Assembly: GCF_026420845.1 (NCBI RefSeq)
Contig: NZ_JAOWCB010000005.1
Span: 186,001-250,000, forward strand
DNA: 64,000 nucleotides
Source: Streptomyces sp. PR69
GTDB taxonomy: Bacteria; Actinomycetota; Actinomycetes; Streptomycetales; Streptomycetaceae
Direction of reading: 5' to 3'
Shown piece after piece: positions 8,105 through 16,804 of the stretch; within the stretch, counting starts at the first letter, position 1; every line of letters starts with the position of its first letter. Both the position numbers and the translations under genes were made by a program. The notes beneath the pieces are model-generated. The model made no database searches and was not told the DNA's origin. It saw only the letters and a list, made by a program, of their open reading frames with translations.

Positions 8105-8521
8105 CTACTCCGGCTGCGTCACCGTCAACGCCCACCGAAGGGTCTCCGTCGAGGCGTCCACGGTCACGGTGAAGGACCCGGGCCGAACGACGCCGACGTC
8201 CATGGTGACGGTGCCTTTGCCGACCGCCCCGTCCGGGCAGTCGACGGAGAGGGCCGCGACGTCCGCCGACTGCGACTCCATCGTCACCGCCACAGAGCCG
8301 CCCCCCTCACACGCCACCGTGAGCACGGTCGGCAGACCGTCCCACGCGCCGCCCGAAGCGACGCCGCCGTCTCCAGTGTGCTCCTTCACCCACACCAGGC
8401 CGTCGGGCCCCGGATGGGGCAACAGGACGTCCGCCGACGCGGCGGCGGGCCACGCCGTGGCCCCTGTCATGCCGATGGCCGCAAGCGCCGCCCAGGCCAG
8501 GGCTTTCCCCCTGCGCTTCAC
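8105..8521 (-). CDS. Small secreted protein of unknown function
   Basis: A 138-residue protein with an N-terminal Sec signal: MKRRGKALAW followed by a hydrophobic stretch and an Ala-rich cleavage region (AAASA, ~residue 30). GTG at 8521 has GAGGAGC eight bases upstream. The mature part is rich in Val/Thr with a pair of Cys (VACEGG and VDCPDG) that could form a disulphide in a small beta-domain. No family is recognised. It is convergent with the TetR gene; nothing in the context suggests a role. Confidence 0.7.
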   Translation of the reverse strand: MKRRGKALAWAALAAIGMTGATAWPAAASADVLLPHPGPDGLVWVKEHTGDGGVASGGAWDGLPTVLTVACEGGGSVAVTMESQSADVAALSVDCPDGAVGKGTVTMDVGVVRPGSFTVTVDASTETLRWALTVTQPE

Positions 8522-8621
8522 GATTGCTCCTCACACTGGTCCGTCGTGGGCCCACAGTGTGTCGCGACAAGATCGCTCGCGCATGAGTACGAATACTCAG
8601 GTGCGGTCGCCGCGTTCGCCC

Positions 8622-9836
8622 TCAGTCCCACTCCACCGGCAACGCCTCCAGCCGGTTCACCAGCAATCCCGTCCGCATCCGAATCTCCTCCGCCGGAGCC
8701 GCCAGCCGCAGCCCGGGAAAGCGGCGGGCCAGGGCTGAGAGCGCTATCTGGAGTTCGGCCCGGGCCAGGGGCGCCCCCAGGCAGTAGTGCGGGCCGTGGC
8801 CGAACGCCAGATGCGGGCCGTCGCGGCGGTCGGGGGCGAAGCGGTCCGGGTCGAAGCGGTCGGGGTCGCCGAACCGGCGTCCGTCGCGGTTGGCCGAGCA
8901 GATCGCGCCGATCACCGCACTGCCCGCCGGCACCGTCACCCCCGCCACCTCGATCTCGTCCGTGGTCACCCGCAACGGCCCGCCGTCGCCGATGGGGTTG
9001 ATGCGCAGCAGCTCTTCCACCAGCGCGGCCAGCGGCTCCGGCTCCTCGGGGACCAGTTTGACGCCGCCGTCATGGCGCAGCAGCGTGAACACGGACGCGC
9101 CGAGCACCGAGACGGTCGTCTCATGCCCGGCCACCAGCAGCGTCATCGCCATGGTGATCAGCTCATGCTCGGTCAGCGGGCCGTCCTCGTCCCGGACCTG
9201 GACCAGTGCGCTGAGCAGATCGTCTCCCGGCCGCCGCCGCTTGTCCCGGGCCAGGTCCTGGAGATAGCCCACCAGCGCCAGCTTGCGTTCCAGCATCTCT
9301 TCAGGGGTGTGCGCCGTCAGCGAGACGATCCCTTCCGACCAGGCGCGGAACCGCTCGCGGTCGGCGAACGGCACGCCCAGCAATTCGCAGATCACCGCCA
9401 CCGGATACGGAAACGCGAAGGCGTCGTTGAAGTCGACGGGGCCGCCGCGCTCCGCCATCCCGGCCAGCAGCCCGTCGGCCAGCTCGGCGATGCGCGGCCG
9501 CAGCAGCTCCACCCGCCGCGCCGTGAACGCCCCGGCCACCAGCGAGCGCAGCCGGGTGTGTTCTGGCGGGTCCATGGTGAACAGGCCGCCCGCGTCGAAC
9601 GGCACCGCCGTCAGCTTCGGCGACTCGGGGAGCACCGTCGCCGCACGGCTGCAGCGGGAGTCGGAGAGCACGGTGCGCACATCGTCGTACCGGCTGAACA
9701 GAAACGCCGGGTCGCCGCTCGGCATGACGACCTCCGCCGCGGGGTCTGCTTCACGCAGTCGCGCGTACTCCCCGGGGATGCCGGTCGCCGAGCGCCGCGG
9801 GGGCGGGTAGCTGCGCACAGTGGGGTTGTCAGGCAT
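8622..9836 (-). CDS. Cytochrome P450
   Basis: A 404-residue soluble bacterial P450 (CYP105-like layout). The I-helix motif AGHETT is at 236-241, the ExxR motif at ELLR near 275-278, and the haem loop FGHGPHYCLG has the axial thiolate at Cys352. All key residues are present. It has no ferredoxin gene beside it. It is divergent from the response regulator at 9941 with 104 bases between. It could act in either flanking pathway; the position outside the SARP-controlled core leaves this open. Confidence 0.93.
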   Translation of the reverse strand: MPDNPTVRSYPPPRRSATGIPGEYARLREADPAAEVVMPSGDPAFLFSRYDDVRTVLSDSRCSRAATVLPESPKLTAVPFDAGGLFTMDPPEHTRLRSLVAGAFTARRVELLRPRIAELADGLLAGMAERGGPVDFNDAFAFPYPVAVICELLGVPFADRERFRAWSEGIVSLTAHTPEEMLERKLALVGYLQDLARDKRRRPGDDLLSALVQVRDEDGPLTEHELITMAMTLLVAGHETTVSVLGASVFTLLRHDGGVKLVPEEPEPLAALVEELLRINPIGDGGPLRVTTDEIEVAGVTVPAGSAVIGAICSANRDGRRFGDPDRFDPDRFAPDRRDGPHLAFGHGPHYCLGAPLARAELQIALSALARRFPGLRLAAPAEEIRMRTGLLVNRLEALPVEWD

Positions 9837-9940
9837 ATCCGAACAGTCGCGCCGCGGACTCGCGTTCTGATGGAGCTGGTGTTCAGAGCGGGTCGGGAAG
9901 GTATCCTCGGCCTTCGCTGAGACAGGCAGGGGGAGGCCGA

Positions 9941-10567
9941 GTGCTGGGCGAGCCGTCGCACATGATCAAAGTGGTTCTGGCCGAGGACATGCATATGGTC
10001 CGCGGGGCACTGGTCGCATTGCTCAACCTCGAACCGGACATCCAGATCGTGGCCGAGGTCGGGGCCGGGCGGGACATCCTGCCCGCGGTGCTGCTCCATG
10101 AACCCCATGTCGCGGTGCTCGACATCGATCTGCCCGGCATGGACGGGCTCGCCGCCGCGGCCGAGGTGCATGCCAAGCAGCCCGCCTGCCGCACGCTGAT
10201 CCTGACCGGTCTGGGCCGCCCCGGCAATCTGCGCCGGGCGCTGGAGGCACAGGTGTCCGGCTTCATCCTCAAGGACGCCCCGCCCAGTCAGCTCGCCGAC
10301 GCCATACGGCGCGTGGCCGCGGGGGAGCGGGTGATCGACCCCCAGCTCGCGCTGGACGCCTGGGCGGCCCGGGACAATCCGCTCACGGCGCGGGAGACAG
10401 AAGTGCTGCGGATGGCCGCAGACGGCGCCGAGGCCCCGGACATCGCCGCCCGGCTGTATCTGACCGTCGGCACCGTGCGGAACTATCTGACCACCGTCGT
10501 CACCAAGCTCGGAGCACGCAACCGGGTGGACGCCATCCGCATAGCGCGCGAGCAGGGCTGGCTCTGA
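9941..10567 (+). CDS. NarL/FixJ-family response regulator
   Basis: A 208-residue two-component regulator. The receiver domain has the acidic pair E15/D16, the phospho-acceptor Asp61 in VLDIDLPGMDGL and the switch Lys in FILKDAPP. A LuxR-type helix-turn-helix occupies ~150-205 (LTARETEVLRMAADG, then TVRNYLTTVVTKLGARNR). GTG 9941 has a strong GGGGGAGG; an ATG at 9962 is the alternative and would cut seven residues. It faces the kinase gene at 10640-11968, which is its likely partner, in a tail-to-tail layout. DesR-like; target genes unknown. Confidence 0.92.
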   Translation: MLGEPSHMIKVVLAEDMHMVRGALVALLNLEPDIQIVAEVGAGRDILPAVLLHEPHVAVLDIDLPGMDGLAAAAEVHAKQPACRTLILTGLGRPGNLRRALEAQVSGFILKDAPPSQLADAIRRVAAGERVIDPQLALDAWAARDNPLTARETEVLRMAADGAEAPDIAARLYLTVGTVRNYLTTVVTKLGARNRVDAIRIAREQGWL

Positions 10568-10621
10568 AGAGGTTCCGCGCACCGGTCTGCCCATGCTGGA
10601 AGCGCTCTCAGAGGGGCTTGC

Positions 10622-10640
10622 ACGGCCGCCCACAGGCCGT
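10622..10640. terminator. Short convergent hairpin between regulator and kinase
   Basis: ACGGCC (10622-10627) and GGCCGT (10635-10640) form a 6-bp stem with a 7-base loop between the convergent regulator and kinase genes. No T-run follows, so this is a weak candidate. Confidence 0.4.
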
Positions 10641-11968
10641 CAGACCGCGCTGCGCGTCCCTCCCTTGGCGGCCTGCCCGCCCGCCGCACCCCCGGCGGCC
10701 TCAGCGCCCTCAGAGTCTTCAGCGGGCAGCGGCTCCACCAGTCGCGGCCGCCGCCCCCGCAGGGCCTCGTCGACATCCAGCGGAACCCGCGCCACCAGAT
10801 GGAAGCAGCTGTCCTCCCGCACCTCCGCGGTCAGCGTGCCCCCGATCGTCGCCACCCGGGCGCTGAGGTTCGCGATGCCGCTCCCCCCGTATGCCGCCGG
10901 CCCCTCCTGCGACTTCGCCACCCCGTCGTTGCGCACATGCAGCACCGCCTGCCCGTCGCCGGCGTCCCGCGCCGAGATACGGCAGTGCCGCACCGCGCTG
11001 TGGCGCAGAATGTTGGTGACGCCCTCGCGCAACACCGTGGCCAGCACCGTGCCGATCTGGTCGGGCACGGAGGACAGCGTGCAGTCGACCTCGACGGCGA
11101 TGCCCGCCGCGCCGAACACCGAGCGGGCCGAGGTCAGCTCGTCGGCGAAGGACATGTCGCGGTAGCTGCGCGCCACCTGCCGGGTGTCGGCGAGCGCCTG
11201 GCGGGAGATCTCCAGCACCGTGGACAGCTCCTCCCGCGCCCGCGCCGGATGCTGCTCGACCAGACGCAGCGTCAGCTCGCTGCGCAGCGTGATCGCGGAG
11301 AGGCTGTAGCCGAGCAGATCGTGCAGATCACGGGCGAACCGCAGCCGCTCCTGCTCCACGGCGAGCCTGGCGATCTCCTGCTGGGCGCTGCGCAGTTGCA
11401 GCACCATCTCGGAGAGCGCGGTCAGCCCGTACACCAGGCTGGCCACCATCACCGTGGAGACGCCGATATAGGCGACGTCCAGGACCGGCTTGCCCGACCA
11501 GGCGGTGGTCAGCGCCATCGTGCCGACCGTCGTCGCCCCGGCCGTCAGCCATGACCAGGGCGAGCGCAGCGTCAGCAGCAGCGAGCCGGTGAGGAAGCCG
11601 ATCAGCCCCACCCAGGCCGTGCCGAGCAGCAGCAGCGGCGGAAAGCTCAGCAGCACCTGCACGCCGAGCAGCGCGTACTGCTGTCTGCGGCTGAGCCGGA
11701 CCCGCCGCGGCGCGGACAGGGCGACCTGTGAGGCGAACATGCCGAGCAGCGCGGCCGCGCCGATGAACAGCTGGACGGGATTCTGCTCCACCGTCAGCAG
11801 ATGCAGGGTGGCGGCGGCCAGCACACTGCCCAGGGCCACCACCAGAATGCTCAAGGCGATCTTGGGCGCAAGGCCCGCGTCACCGCCGCCGCGATAGGGC
11901 ATGAAAGGCTCGCGGCGGTGTGCGCTGTGCACGTGCTGTCTCTCCTGGGTGGAATTCACGTCAGGCAT
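10640..11968 (-). CDS. DesK/NarX-type sensor histidine kinase
   Basis: A 442-residue membrane kinase. About five or six hydrophobic segments fill residues ~35-195, then the HisKA_3 dimerisation domain with the phospho-acceptor His in ARDLHDLLGYSLSAIT, then a HATPase_c domain (LREGVTNILRHS N-box, GGSGIANLSARV G-box). The Pro/Ala-rich last 45 residues look unstructured. The start at 11968 gives a 22-residue lead; ATG at 11902 (MPYRGG) is possible. It faces its likely regulator (9941-10567) and lies 69 bases downstream of, and in the same direction as, the YcaO gene, so read-through from the RiPP operon is possible. Confidence 0.88.
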   Translation of the reverse strand: MPDVNSTQERQHVHSAHRREPFMPYRGGGDAGLAPKIALSILVVALGSVLAAATLHLLTVEQNPVQLFIGAAALLGMFASQVALSAPRRVRLSRRQQYALLGVQVLLSFPPLLLLGTAWVGLIGFLTGSLLLTLRSPWSWLTAGATTVGTMALTTAWSGKPVLDVAYIGVSTVMVASLVYGLTALSEMVLQLRSAQQEIARLAVEQERLRFARDLHDLLGYSLSAITLRSELTLRLVEQHPARAREELSTVLEISRQALADTRQVARSYRDMSFADELTSARSVFGAAGIAVEVDCTLSSVPDQIGTVLATVLREGVTNILRHSAVRHCRISARDAGDGQAVLHVRNDGVAKSQEGPAAYGGSGIANLSARVATIGGTLTAEVREDSCFHLVARVPLDVDEALRGRRPRLVEPLPAEDSEGAEAAGGAAGGQAAKGGTRSAV

Positions 11969-12037
11969 TGGACCCCCGTCGCACGCTACGCGTGGCTCGA
12001 TCCTATGCCAGGGGTGTGGGGATGGGACTGGCGTTTA

Positions 12038-14314
12038 CTAGACAAACAGTGGTACGGGATTGAGCTCCTCATAGGCAATCGGGCGAGTCCTGCGGCCGAG
12101 TTGCACCGGGATGTCGTAGAGGCGTCCCGGACCGAAACGCGCCCAGAAGTGCCGCAGTCCGGGCACCACCACCTTCACCGTGGGAAGTTCGAGGTCGGGC
12201 CGTGTCTGGTCGAGCACCAGCAGCTCGAGTCCGCGCTCGCGCAGCAGCGCCTCCGCGGCGTGGATGTCGTCCAGCAGATCCGCGCGCAGCGTGTACGGAT
12301 AGTCGGCCCGCCGTCTCGCGGGCACGGACGGGTCGGGGCCCAGATACGGCTGATTGGCCACGGTCCGCCGGGCGCACCAGTCGGCCAGCGCCGGGTCGTC
12401 CGCCGGGGAAGGGCCCAGCACGGCCGGCAGCAGCTGATTGAGTTCCGTCAGCGCGCGGCGCAGCGCGATCACCGGGTCGAAGTGACAGCCGAAGCCGAAC
12501 ATGATGTCCTCCTCCGGCTTGTCGGTGCGCCGTGAGACCGCCGCCATGGCGGGCACCCCCAGATCTGAGGTGACGTCCAGCACCCAGAACTCCCGCTTCA
12601 GCCGGGCGTACTGGGTGTGCATCTCATCGATCCAGGGGTCGGGGAAGGACTCCAGGTCGACCCGCGGCTGACGGGTGCGGTTGTACCACCACAGGGCCAC
12701 CGCGTCCCGCTCCACCAGCTCGAAGAACCCCTGGAGCACGGCGTCTTCGAGACTGCCGCCGGCCGCGTTGCCGTTGGAGTCGGCGAGCGCGAAGCACGGC
12801 CCGCTGGCGGGCGGCGGCGCGCAGTACAGCAGAGCCGTGGGCAGGAGCCGTCGTCTGCCGCGGGTGAGCGACCACACCGGCGTCCAGTCGATCACGGCCT
12901 GTTCGTCGAAGGGGTCGCAGACATACTGGAACGGCGGCTGCGACGCGTTCCACTCCAGCCTGGTCGCATACTGCCGCTCGTGGTAGAGCTGGCAGTCGTT
13001 GGGGTGGACGGCCTCGTCCGCCAGCTCGGCGAAGCGGCCGCGGATCCGCGGCTCATCGCCGTGCAGCGTGCCGGAGTAACGTTCCACCGCCTCACACAGC
13101 GCCCCCACCTTGGCGTCCAGCGCCGTGGTCCCCTTGCCGCCGCTCTGGCTGCGCAGCGAGGAGCGGAACCCGGCAAGCGTACGGTGTGTCAGCGCGGGAT
13201 TGGGCCCGGAGTGGTACGAGTTGAGGAACGCGGGCCCGCCGGGCGCCCGCTCCAGACCGGTGACCACCCCGGTCACCCGGCCCACCAGATGCTCATAGCG
13301 CTCCAGCACCTGCTCGGCCGTCAGCGCCCGGTGCCCGCCCTCGCTGAGCGTCGTCTTGGGCCGCGAGACCAGCACGACGGGCCTGCGCACCCGGTCGCCG
13401 ACCAGCGCCGGGTCGCCGCACTGCGGGCACTGCGGACGCCGGGCCACCGTATGCGGCCGCACGCCCAGGTGCAGAGTGTCCAGAACGCGTATGGACGACT
13501 GGCTGCCGTCGCGGTATCCGGCGAGCCACTTCGCCGCCTCCAGCGCGATGCCGCGCAGCGCCAGCGAACGGCTCGCGGCGATCGCCGACGGCGGCGGGGA
13601 CGGCGGCGCGTCAAGGCCCAGCGCCCGGCAGACATGGTGCTCCGGGCTGCGGTGGGAGCGAAGCCGGTGCGCCAGACAGTGCCAGCACGGCCCCGCGCCC
13701 GGCTGGAACACCGGGCCGATCCACGGCTCCACCCCGTGCGGCTTGGCCAGCAGCCAGGGCCTGCCCGAGCGGCGCTGCGCCGCGTCGACGTCAGCGAGCG
13801 CGGGCAGCAGATAGTCGTCGCACAGCACCACCGTCAGATCGCAGACGCCCCGGTCTCCCCCCACACGTGAGGGGAGACCCAGGACGACCCCCGCTTCGGT
13901 CAGGGCGTCCCGCACATCCGCCCCGTCCAGCCGGCTCAGATCCAGCAGCCGGACCCGGCCCGCGGCCAGGGTCTCCGCGGCGCGCTGTGCGTCCAGACCC
14001 GCGGCCTCCCAGAACGCCGCCGCGTCGGAGTCCGGCCCGTCGTCCGCCGGCGCCGCCGCCGACCCGGTGATCAGATTCGCCTGGCGCAGCTTCGCCAGCA
14101 CGGCGCCGAGTTCGGTCGGCGACAGCACTCCCTGGGTGTCCCGCACCAGCGCGGACAGATCCCTGCTGCCGTCGAGCAGGGGGGCCAGCGCGGCGACGGC
14201 GTGGCCCTCGATCGCGGTGACGCCCTGTTCGGAGACCAGATAGGTCGCCTCGCCCGGCACCACCGCCGTGGTGAGGTGCCGTCTAAAACCGATGCGCGGC
14301 CAGAGGGACTCCAT
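12038..14314 (-). CDS. Fused ThiF-like/YcaO cyclodehydratase for azole/azoline (TOMM) RiPP
   Basis: A 758-residue fusion. The N-terminal ~330 residues form the leader-binding, ThiF/E1-like part, with a winged-helix region at the start and four zinc Cys in CWHC and CPQC. The C-terminal ~400 residues are a YcaO domain that uses ATP to cyclise Cys/Ser/Thr: SGGKGTTALDAKVGALCEAV, LVERDAVALWW and RRALTELNQLLP carry the family's Glu/Gln ATP/Mg ligands. The C-terminus ends in EELNPVPLFV, near the Pro-rich tail of azoline-forming YcaOs. The precursor-like gene is 7 bases upstream, so the two form one operon. No dehydrogenase gene is nearby; azolines may stay unoxidised. Confidence 0.88.
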   Translation of the reverse strand: MESLWPRIGFRRHLTTAVVPGEATYLVSEQGVTAIEGHAVAALAPLLDGSRDLSALVRDTQGVLSPTELGAVLAKLRQANLITGSAAAPADDGPDSDAAAFWEAAGLDAQRAAETLAAGRVRLLDLSRLDGADVRDALTEAGVVLGLPSRVGGDRGVCDLTVVLCDDYLLPALADVDAAQRRSGRPWLLAKPHGVEPWIGPVFQPGAGPCWHCLAHRLRSHRSPEHHVCRALGLDAPPSPPPSAIAASRSLALRGIALEAAKWLAGYRDGSQSSIRVLDTLHLGVRPHTVARRPQCPQCGDPALVGDRVRRPVVLVSRPKTTLSEGGHRALTAEQVLERYEHLVGRVTGVVTGLERAPGGPAFLNSYHSGPNPALTHRTLAGFRSSLRSQSGGKGTTALDAKVGALCEAVERYSGTLHGDEPRIRGRFAELADEAVHPNDCQLYHERQYATRLEWNASQPPFQYVCDPFDEQAVIDWTPVWSLTRGRRRLLPTALLYCAPPPASGPCFALADSNGNAAGGSLEDAVLQGFFELVERDAVALWWYNRTRQPRVDLESFPDPWIDEMHTQYARLKREFWVLDVTSDLGVPAMAAVSRRTDKPEEDIMFGFGCHFDPVIALRRALTELNQLLPAVLGPSPADDPALADWCARRTVANQPYLGPDPSVPARRRADYPYTLRADLLDDIHAAEALLRERGLELLVLDQTRPDLELPTVKVVVPGLRHFWARFGPGRLYDIPVQLGRRTRPIAYEELNPVPLFV

Positions 14315-14321
14315 CAGCGGC

Positions 14322-14699
14322 TCACACCCGCAGCGGGTCGGCGGAGCCCTGTCGTACGGGCCGGTCCGCGGGCTCCGGCGTCAGCGCGGCGCGGGTGCCG
14401 CAGATGCAGGGCTGCGTCCCCGCGGCTTCGTCATGGGACAGGTCCGCGGCCGACGAGCTGAGGTTGATGATGCACACCCCGGCGTCCGCACCCGTCGGCA
14501 GAGCGGGAATCGGACTCTCCGGTCCAGTGGTCAGGCCGAATTCGGCGAGAACGTTTCGGGGCTCCAGCGCGTACCGCAGCGCGAGTTCGGGCTGCAGACA
14601 GCTCCGGGCGACCAGTTCGGCGAATCTCCAGTCATGCTCGACCGAACCGCTGTATGCCCCTTGAGCTGCGGCTGCGATGGGTGCGTAACCAGACATCAT
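14322..14699 (-). CDS. Putative TOMM precursor peptide with nitrile-hydratase-like leader
   Basis: A 125-residue protein. Residues ~25-60 (FAELVARSCLQPEL and LEPRNVLAEFGL) match the leader pattern of NHLP-type RiPP precursors (xARAxxDPxFRxxLLxDPxxVLAEFGL). The possible core after ~residue 68 is rich in Ser/Cys/Thr: a GVCIINLSSSAADLS stretch and a TQPCICGT stretch. ATG 14699 (or 14696) follows GGGAG. Only 7 bases separate it from the cyclodehydratase. The last 30 residues are charged and Pro-rich, so the cleavage scheme is unclear. It could instead be a nitrile-hydratase-alpha-like partner without a core; the neighbour makes precursor more likely. Confidence 0.68.
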   Translation of the reverse strand: MMSGYAPIAAAAQGAYSGSVEHDWRFAELVARSCLQPELALRYALEPRNVLAEFGLTTGPESPIPALPTGADAGVCIINLSSSAADLSHDEAAGTQPCICGTRAALTPEPADRPVRQGSADPLRV

Positions 14700-14971
14700 G
14701 TGCTCCCGTCGTGAAGTGAAAGGCGCTGTGCGGTCAGTGCTCCCGTGCGGATGTTCGGCTGGGCATATGAGAGCAGTGTGGTGGCGGCTGACTGGAATCG
14801 AACAGTGGAGACGTCACCTCCCTGGATGTGAAGATGTCATAGGTCCGCCCACCGCGATCTCCATACCGTGCTTATGACGTGCTCACTGTTGGTCGCGCAC
14901 GGGTGCATGGGACGCTCCCAGGACCGGCTCCACGGCACTCGGGAGCCGTCCGACGGGGTGAGGAAGCAGCC

Positions 14972-15808
14972 ATGCCGAACAGGGGGCGCACGGTGCGCGT
15001 CGAGGTACTCGGGACTCTCCGCGGCGAGGCCGCCGGGGTGTCCGTGCTGCCCAGCGCTTCCAAGCCGCGGCAGATCCTCGCCCTCCTCGCGCTGAACGCC
15101 CAGCACATCGTGCCGGTGCCGGTGCTCATGGAGGAACTGTGGGGCGCGGGCCCGCCGCGCAGCGCCCCCACCACCCTGCAGACCTATATCCTCCAGCTCC
15201 GCCGCAGACTGCGCTCCGCCATCCCGGGCGCCGCCGGGGTCTGGGACAAGAATGTGCTGGTGACCCGGCACGGCGGCTATCTCCTCGATGTGGAGCCCTC
15301 CGACATCGACGCGCTGGAGTTCGACCGGCTCGCCGGCGCCGGGCACACCGCCTACGAGATCGGCGACATGGCGGCCGCGTCCGCCAGTCTGGCCGCGGCC
15401 CTTCGCCTGTGGCGCGGCCCGGTCCTCGCCGACGTCCCCCACGGACGGCACCTCGGCATCGAGGCCACCCGGCTGAAGGAGAGCAGGCTCGGCGCACTCG
15501 AACGCCGCATCGGCGCGGATCTGCGGCTCGGCAGGCACCGTGAAGTGCTCGGTGAACTGTGCGCACTGTGCGAACGCCATCCGCTGCACGAGTCCCTGAG
15601 GGCGCTGCAGATCCTCGCCTACTGCGCGGACGGCCGCAGCTCCGACGCCCTGATCGCCTACAAGCGGCTGCGCGAGACGCTGGTGGAGGAGCTGGGACTT
15701 GAGCCCTCGCCCCGCATCCAGCGACTGCACCAGGCGGTCCTGCGGGGCGAGGACGCCGTGGAAGCCTGGGCGGGTCCCCTGCGCGGCGCCGGCGAGCTGA
15801 CCGGCTGA
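14972..15808 (+). CDS. SARP-family transcriptional activator (first of two)
   Basis: A 278-residue Streptomyces antibiotic regulatory protein. The OmpR-type winged helix occupies ~1-100 (KPRQILALLAL, then PTTLQTYILQLRRRL), followed by the bacterial transcriptional activation domain ~110-260 (RLAGAGHTAYEIGD, LGLEPSPRIQRLHQAVL). The frame is open from 14879, but ATG 14972 has GGTGAGGA upstream and starts the conserved domain. No ATPase domain, so a small SARP. It probably binds 11-bp-phased heptamer repeats such as those at 20676, 37467, 37543 and 44778. Together with the second SARP it likely activates the type II PKS genes. Confidence 0.93.
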   Translation: MPNRGRTVRVEVLGTLRGEAAGVSVLPSASKPRQILALLALNAQHIVPVPVLMEELWGAGPPRSAPTTLQTYILQLRRRLRSAIPGAAGVWDKNVLVTRHGGYLLDVEPSDIDALEFDRLAGAGHTAYEIGDMAAASASLAAALRLWRGPVLADVPHGRHLGIEATRLKESRLGALERRIGADLRLGRHREVLGELCALCERHPLHESLRALQILAYCADGRSSDALIAYKRLRETLVEELGLEPSPRIQRLHQAVLRGEDAVEAWAGPLRGAGELTG

Positions 15809-15953
15809 CACGGCGCCAGGACCATCCCCGGCGCCCGGCGGCGTGCGGGGACCGCACCCACCGCACTCCACCTCCGATCTAGCGGCCTTCCAGGGACGGT
15901 CGTGAGGATCGGGGCCCGCGTAGTCGAGAACCAGTGCGGTGTGAGGAGGCGGC

Positions 15954-16772
15954 GTGAACCACTATCTCGCGGTGTCGCCCGGCGCCCCGGAGCTGCCGGG
16001 GCCCGGGCTCCGGCTGTTCTGTTTCCACCATGCGGGCGCGGGCGCACTGACCTACGCCCGCTGGCGGCCCCGCTTCCCCGCGGACGTCCAGGTCCTTCCC
16101 GTACGGCTGCCCGGCCGGGAGACCAGGCTCCGCGAGCGGCGCATCACCGACGCCGGGCAGCTGCTGGCCGAACTCGAAGCCAGCCTCGGCCCGTTGCTGG
16201 ACGGGCCGTACGCCTTCTACGGGCACAGCCTCGGCGCCCTGGTGGCGTACCGGTTCGCCCAGGAGCGGGCCGGCGCGGGACGCCGGCCGCCGGAGCTGGT
16301 CGCCGTGGGGGCCTGCGGCGCACCGCATCTGCCGAGTCCGCTCGTCGAGCAGTCCGAACTGCCGGACGAGGGGCTGCTGGCCGCGCTCACCCGCTACGGG
16401 ACGCTGCCGTCGTATCTCTTCGAGCGGCCCAAGTGGCTGAAGCTGCTGCTGGACACGATGCGCGACGACCTCCAGCTCGCCCGGAGCCTCAAGGAGGGCG
16501 CCGGCCCGCCGCTGCCCTGTCCGCTGCACGCCTTCTCGGGCGTCGAGGACGCGGTCGCCACCACCCGAGCGGTCGCCGCCTGGCGCCGCTACACCACCGC
16601 CGGCTTCGCCCTGCGCCAGCTGTCCGGCGGCCACTTCTTCGTACGGGACGCGGAGCTGCCCGAGACGCTGGCGGCGGAACTGAGCCGGCTCATCGCACCG
16701 CAGCGGACCGCCGCGCCCGGGCGCGCCGCCCCACGCGGGCGGCACGCCGCCGTCAGAGCCTTATCGCCTTGA
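15954..16772 (+). CDS. Type II thioesterase with a TTA codon near its end
   Basis: A 272-residue external thioesterase that frees mis-acylated carrier proteins. The alpha/beta hydrolase nucleophile is Ser92 in FYGHSLGALVAY, the catalytic His lies in SGGHFFV near 226, and LFCFHHAGAGA (~21-31) forms the oxyanion region. GTG 15954 follows GAGGAGG. Codon 270, third from the end, is TTA (16761-16763), a rare Leu codon that makes translation depend on the bldA tRNA. It sits between the two SARP genes. Type II TEs are more usual with modular PKS/NRPS, so its carrier here is uncertain. Confidence 0.9.
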   Translation: MNHYLAVSPGAPELPGPGLRLFCFHHAGAGALTYARWRPRFPADVQVLPVRLPGRETRLRERRITDAGQLLAELEASLGPLLDGPYAFYGHSLGALVAYRFAQERAGAGRRPPELVAVGACGAPHLPSPLVEQSELPDEGLLAALTRYGTLPSYLFERPKWLKLLLDTMRDDLQLARSLKEGAGPPLPCPLHAFSGVEDAVATTRAVAAWRRYTTAGFALRQLSGGHFFVRDAELPETLAAELSRLIAPQRTAAPGRAAPRGRHAAVRALSP

Positions 16773-16804
16773 AAACCTCATAAGCCCAGAAGGGAGTAGC
16801 GGAT

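Noticed and set aside
14879..14971. Upstream start of the first SARP
   Set aside because: The added 31 residues are not part of the SARP fold and ATG 14972 has a proper ribosome binding site.
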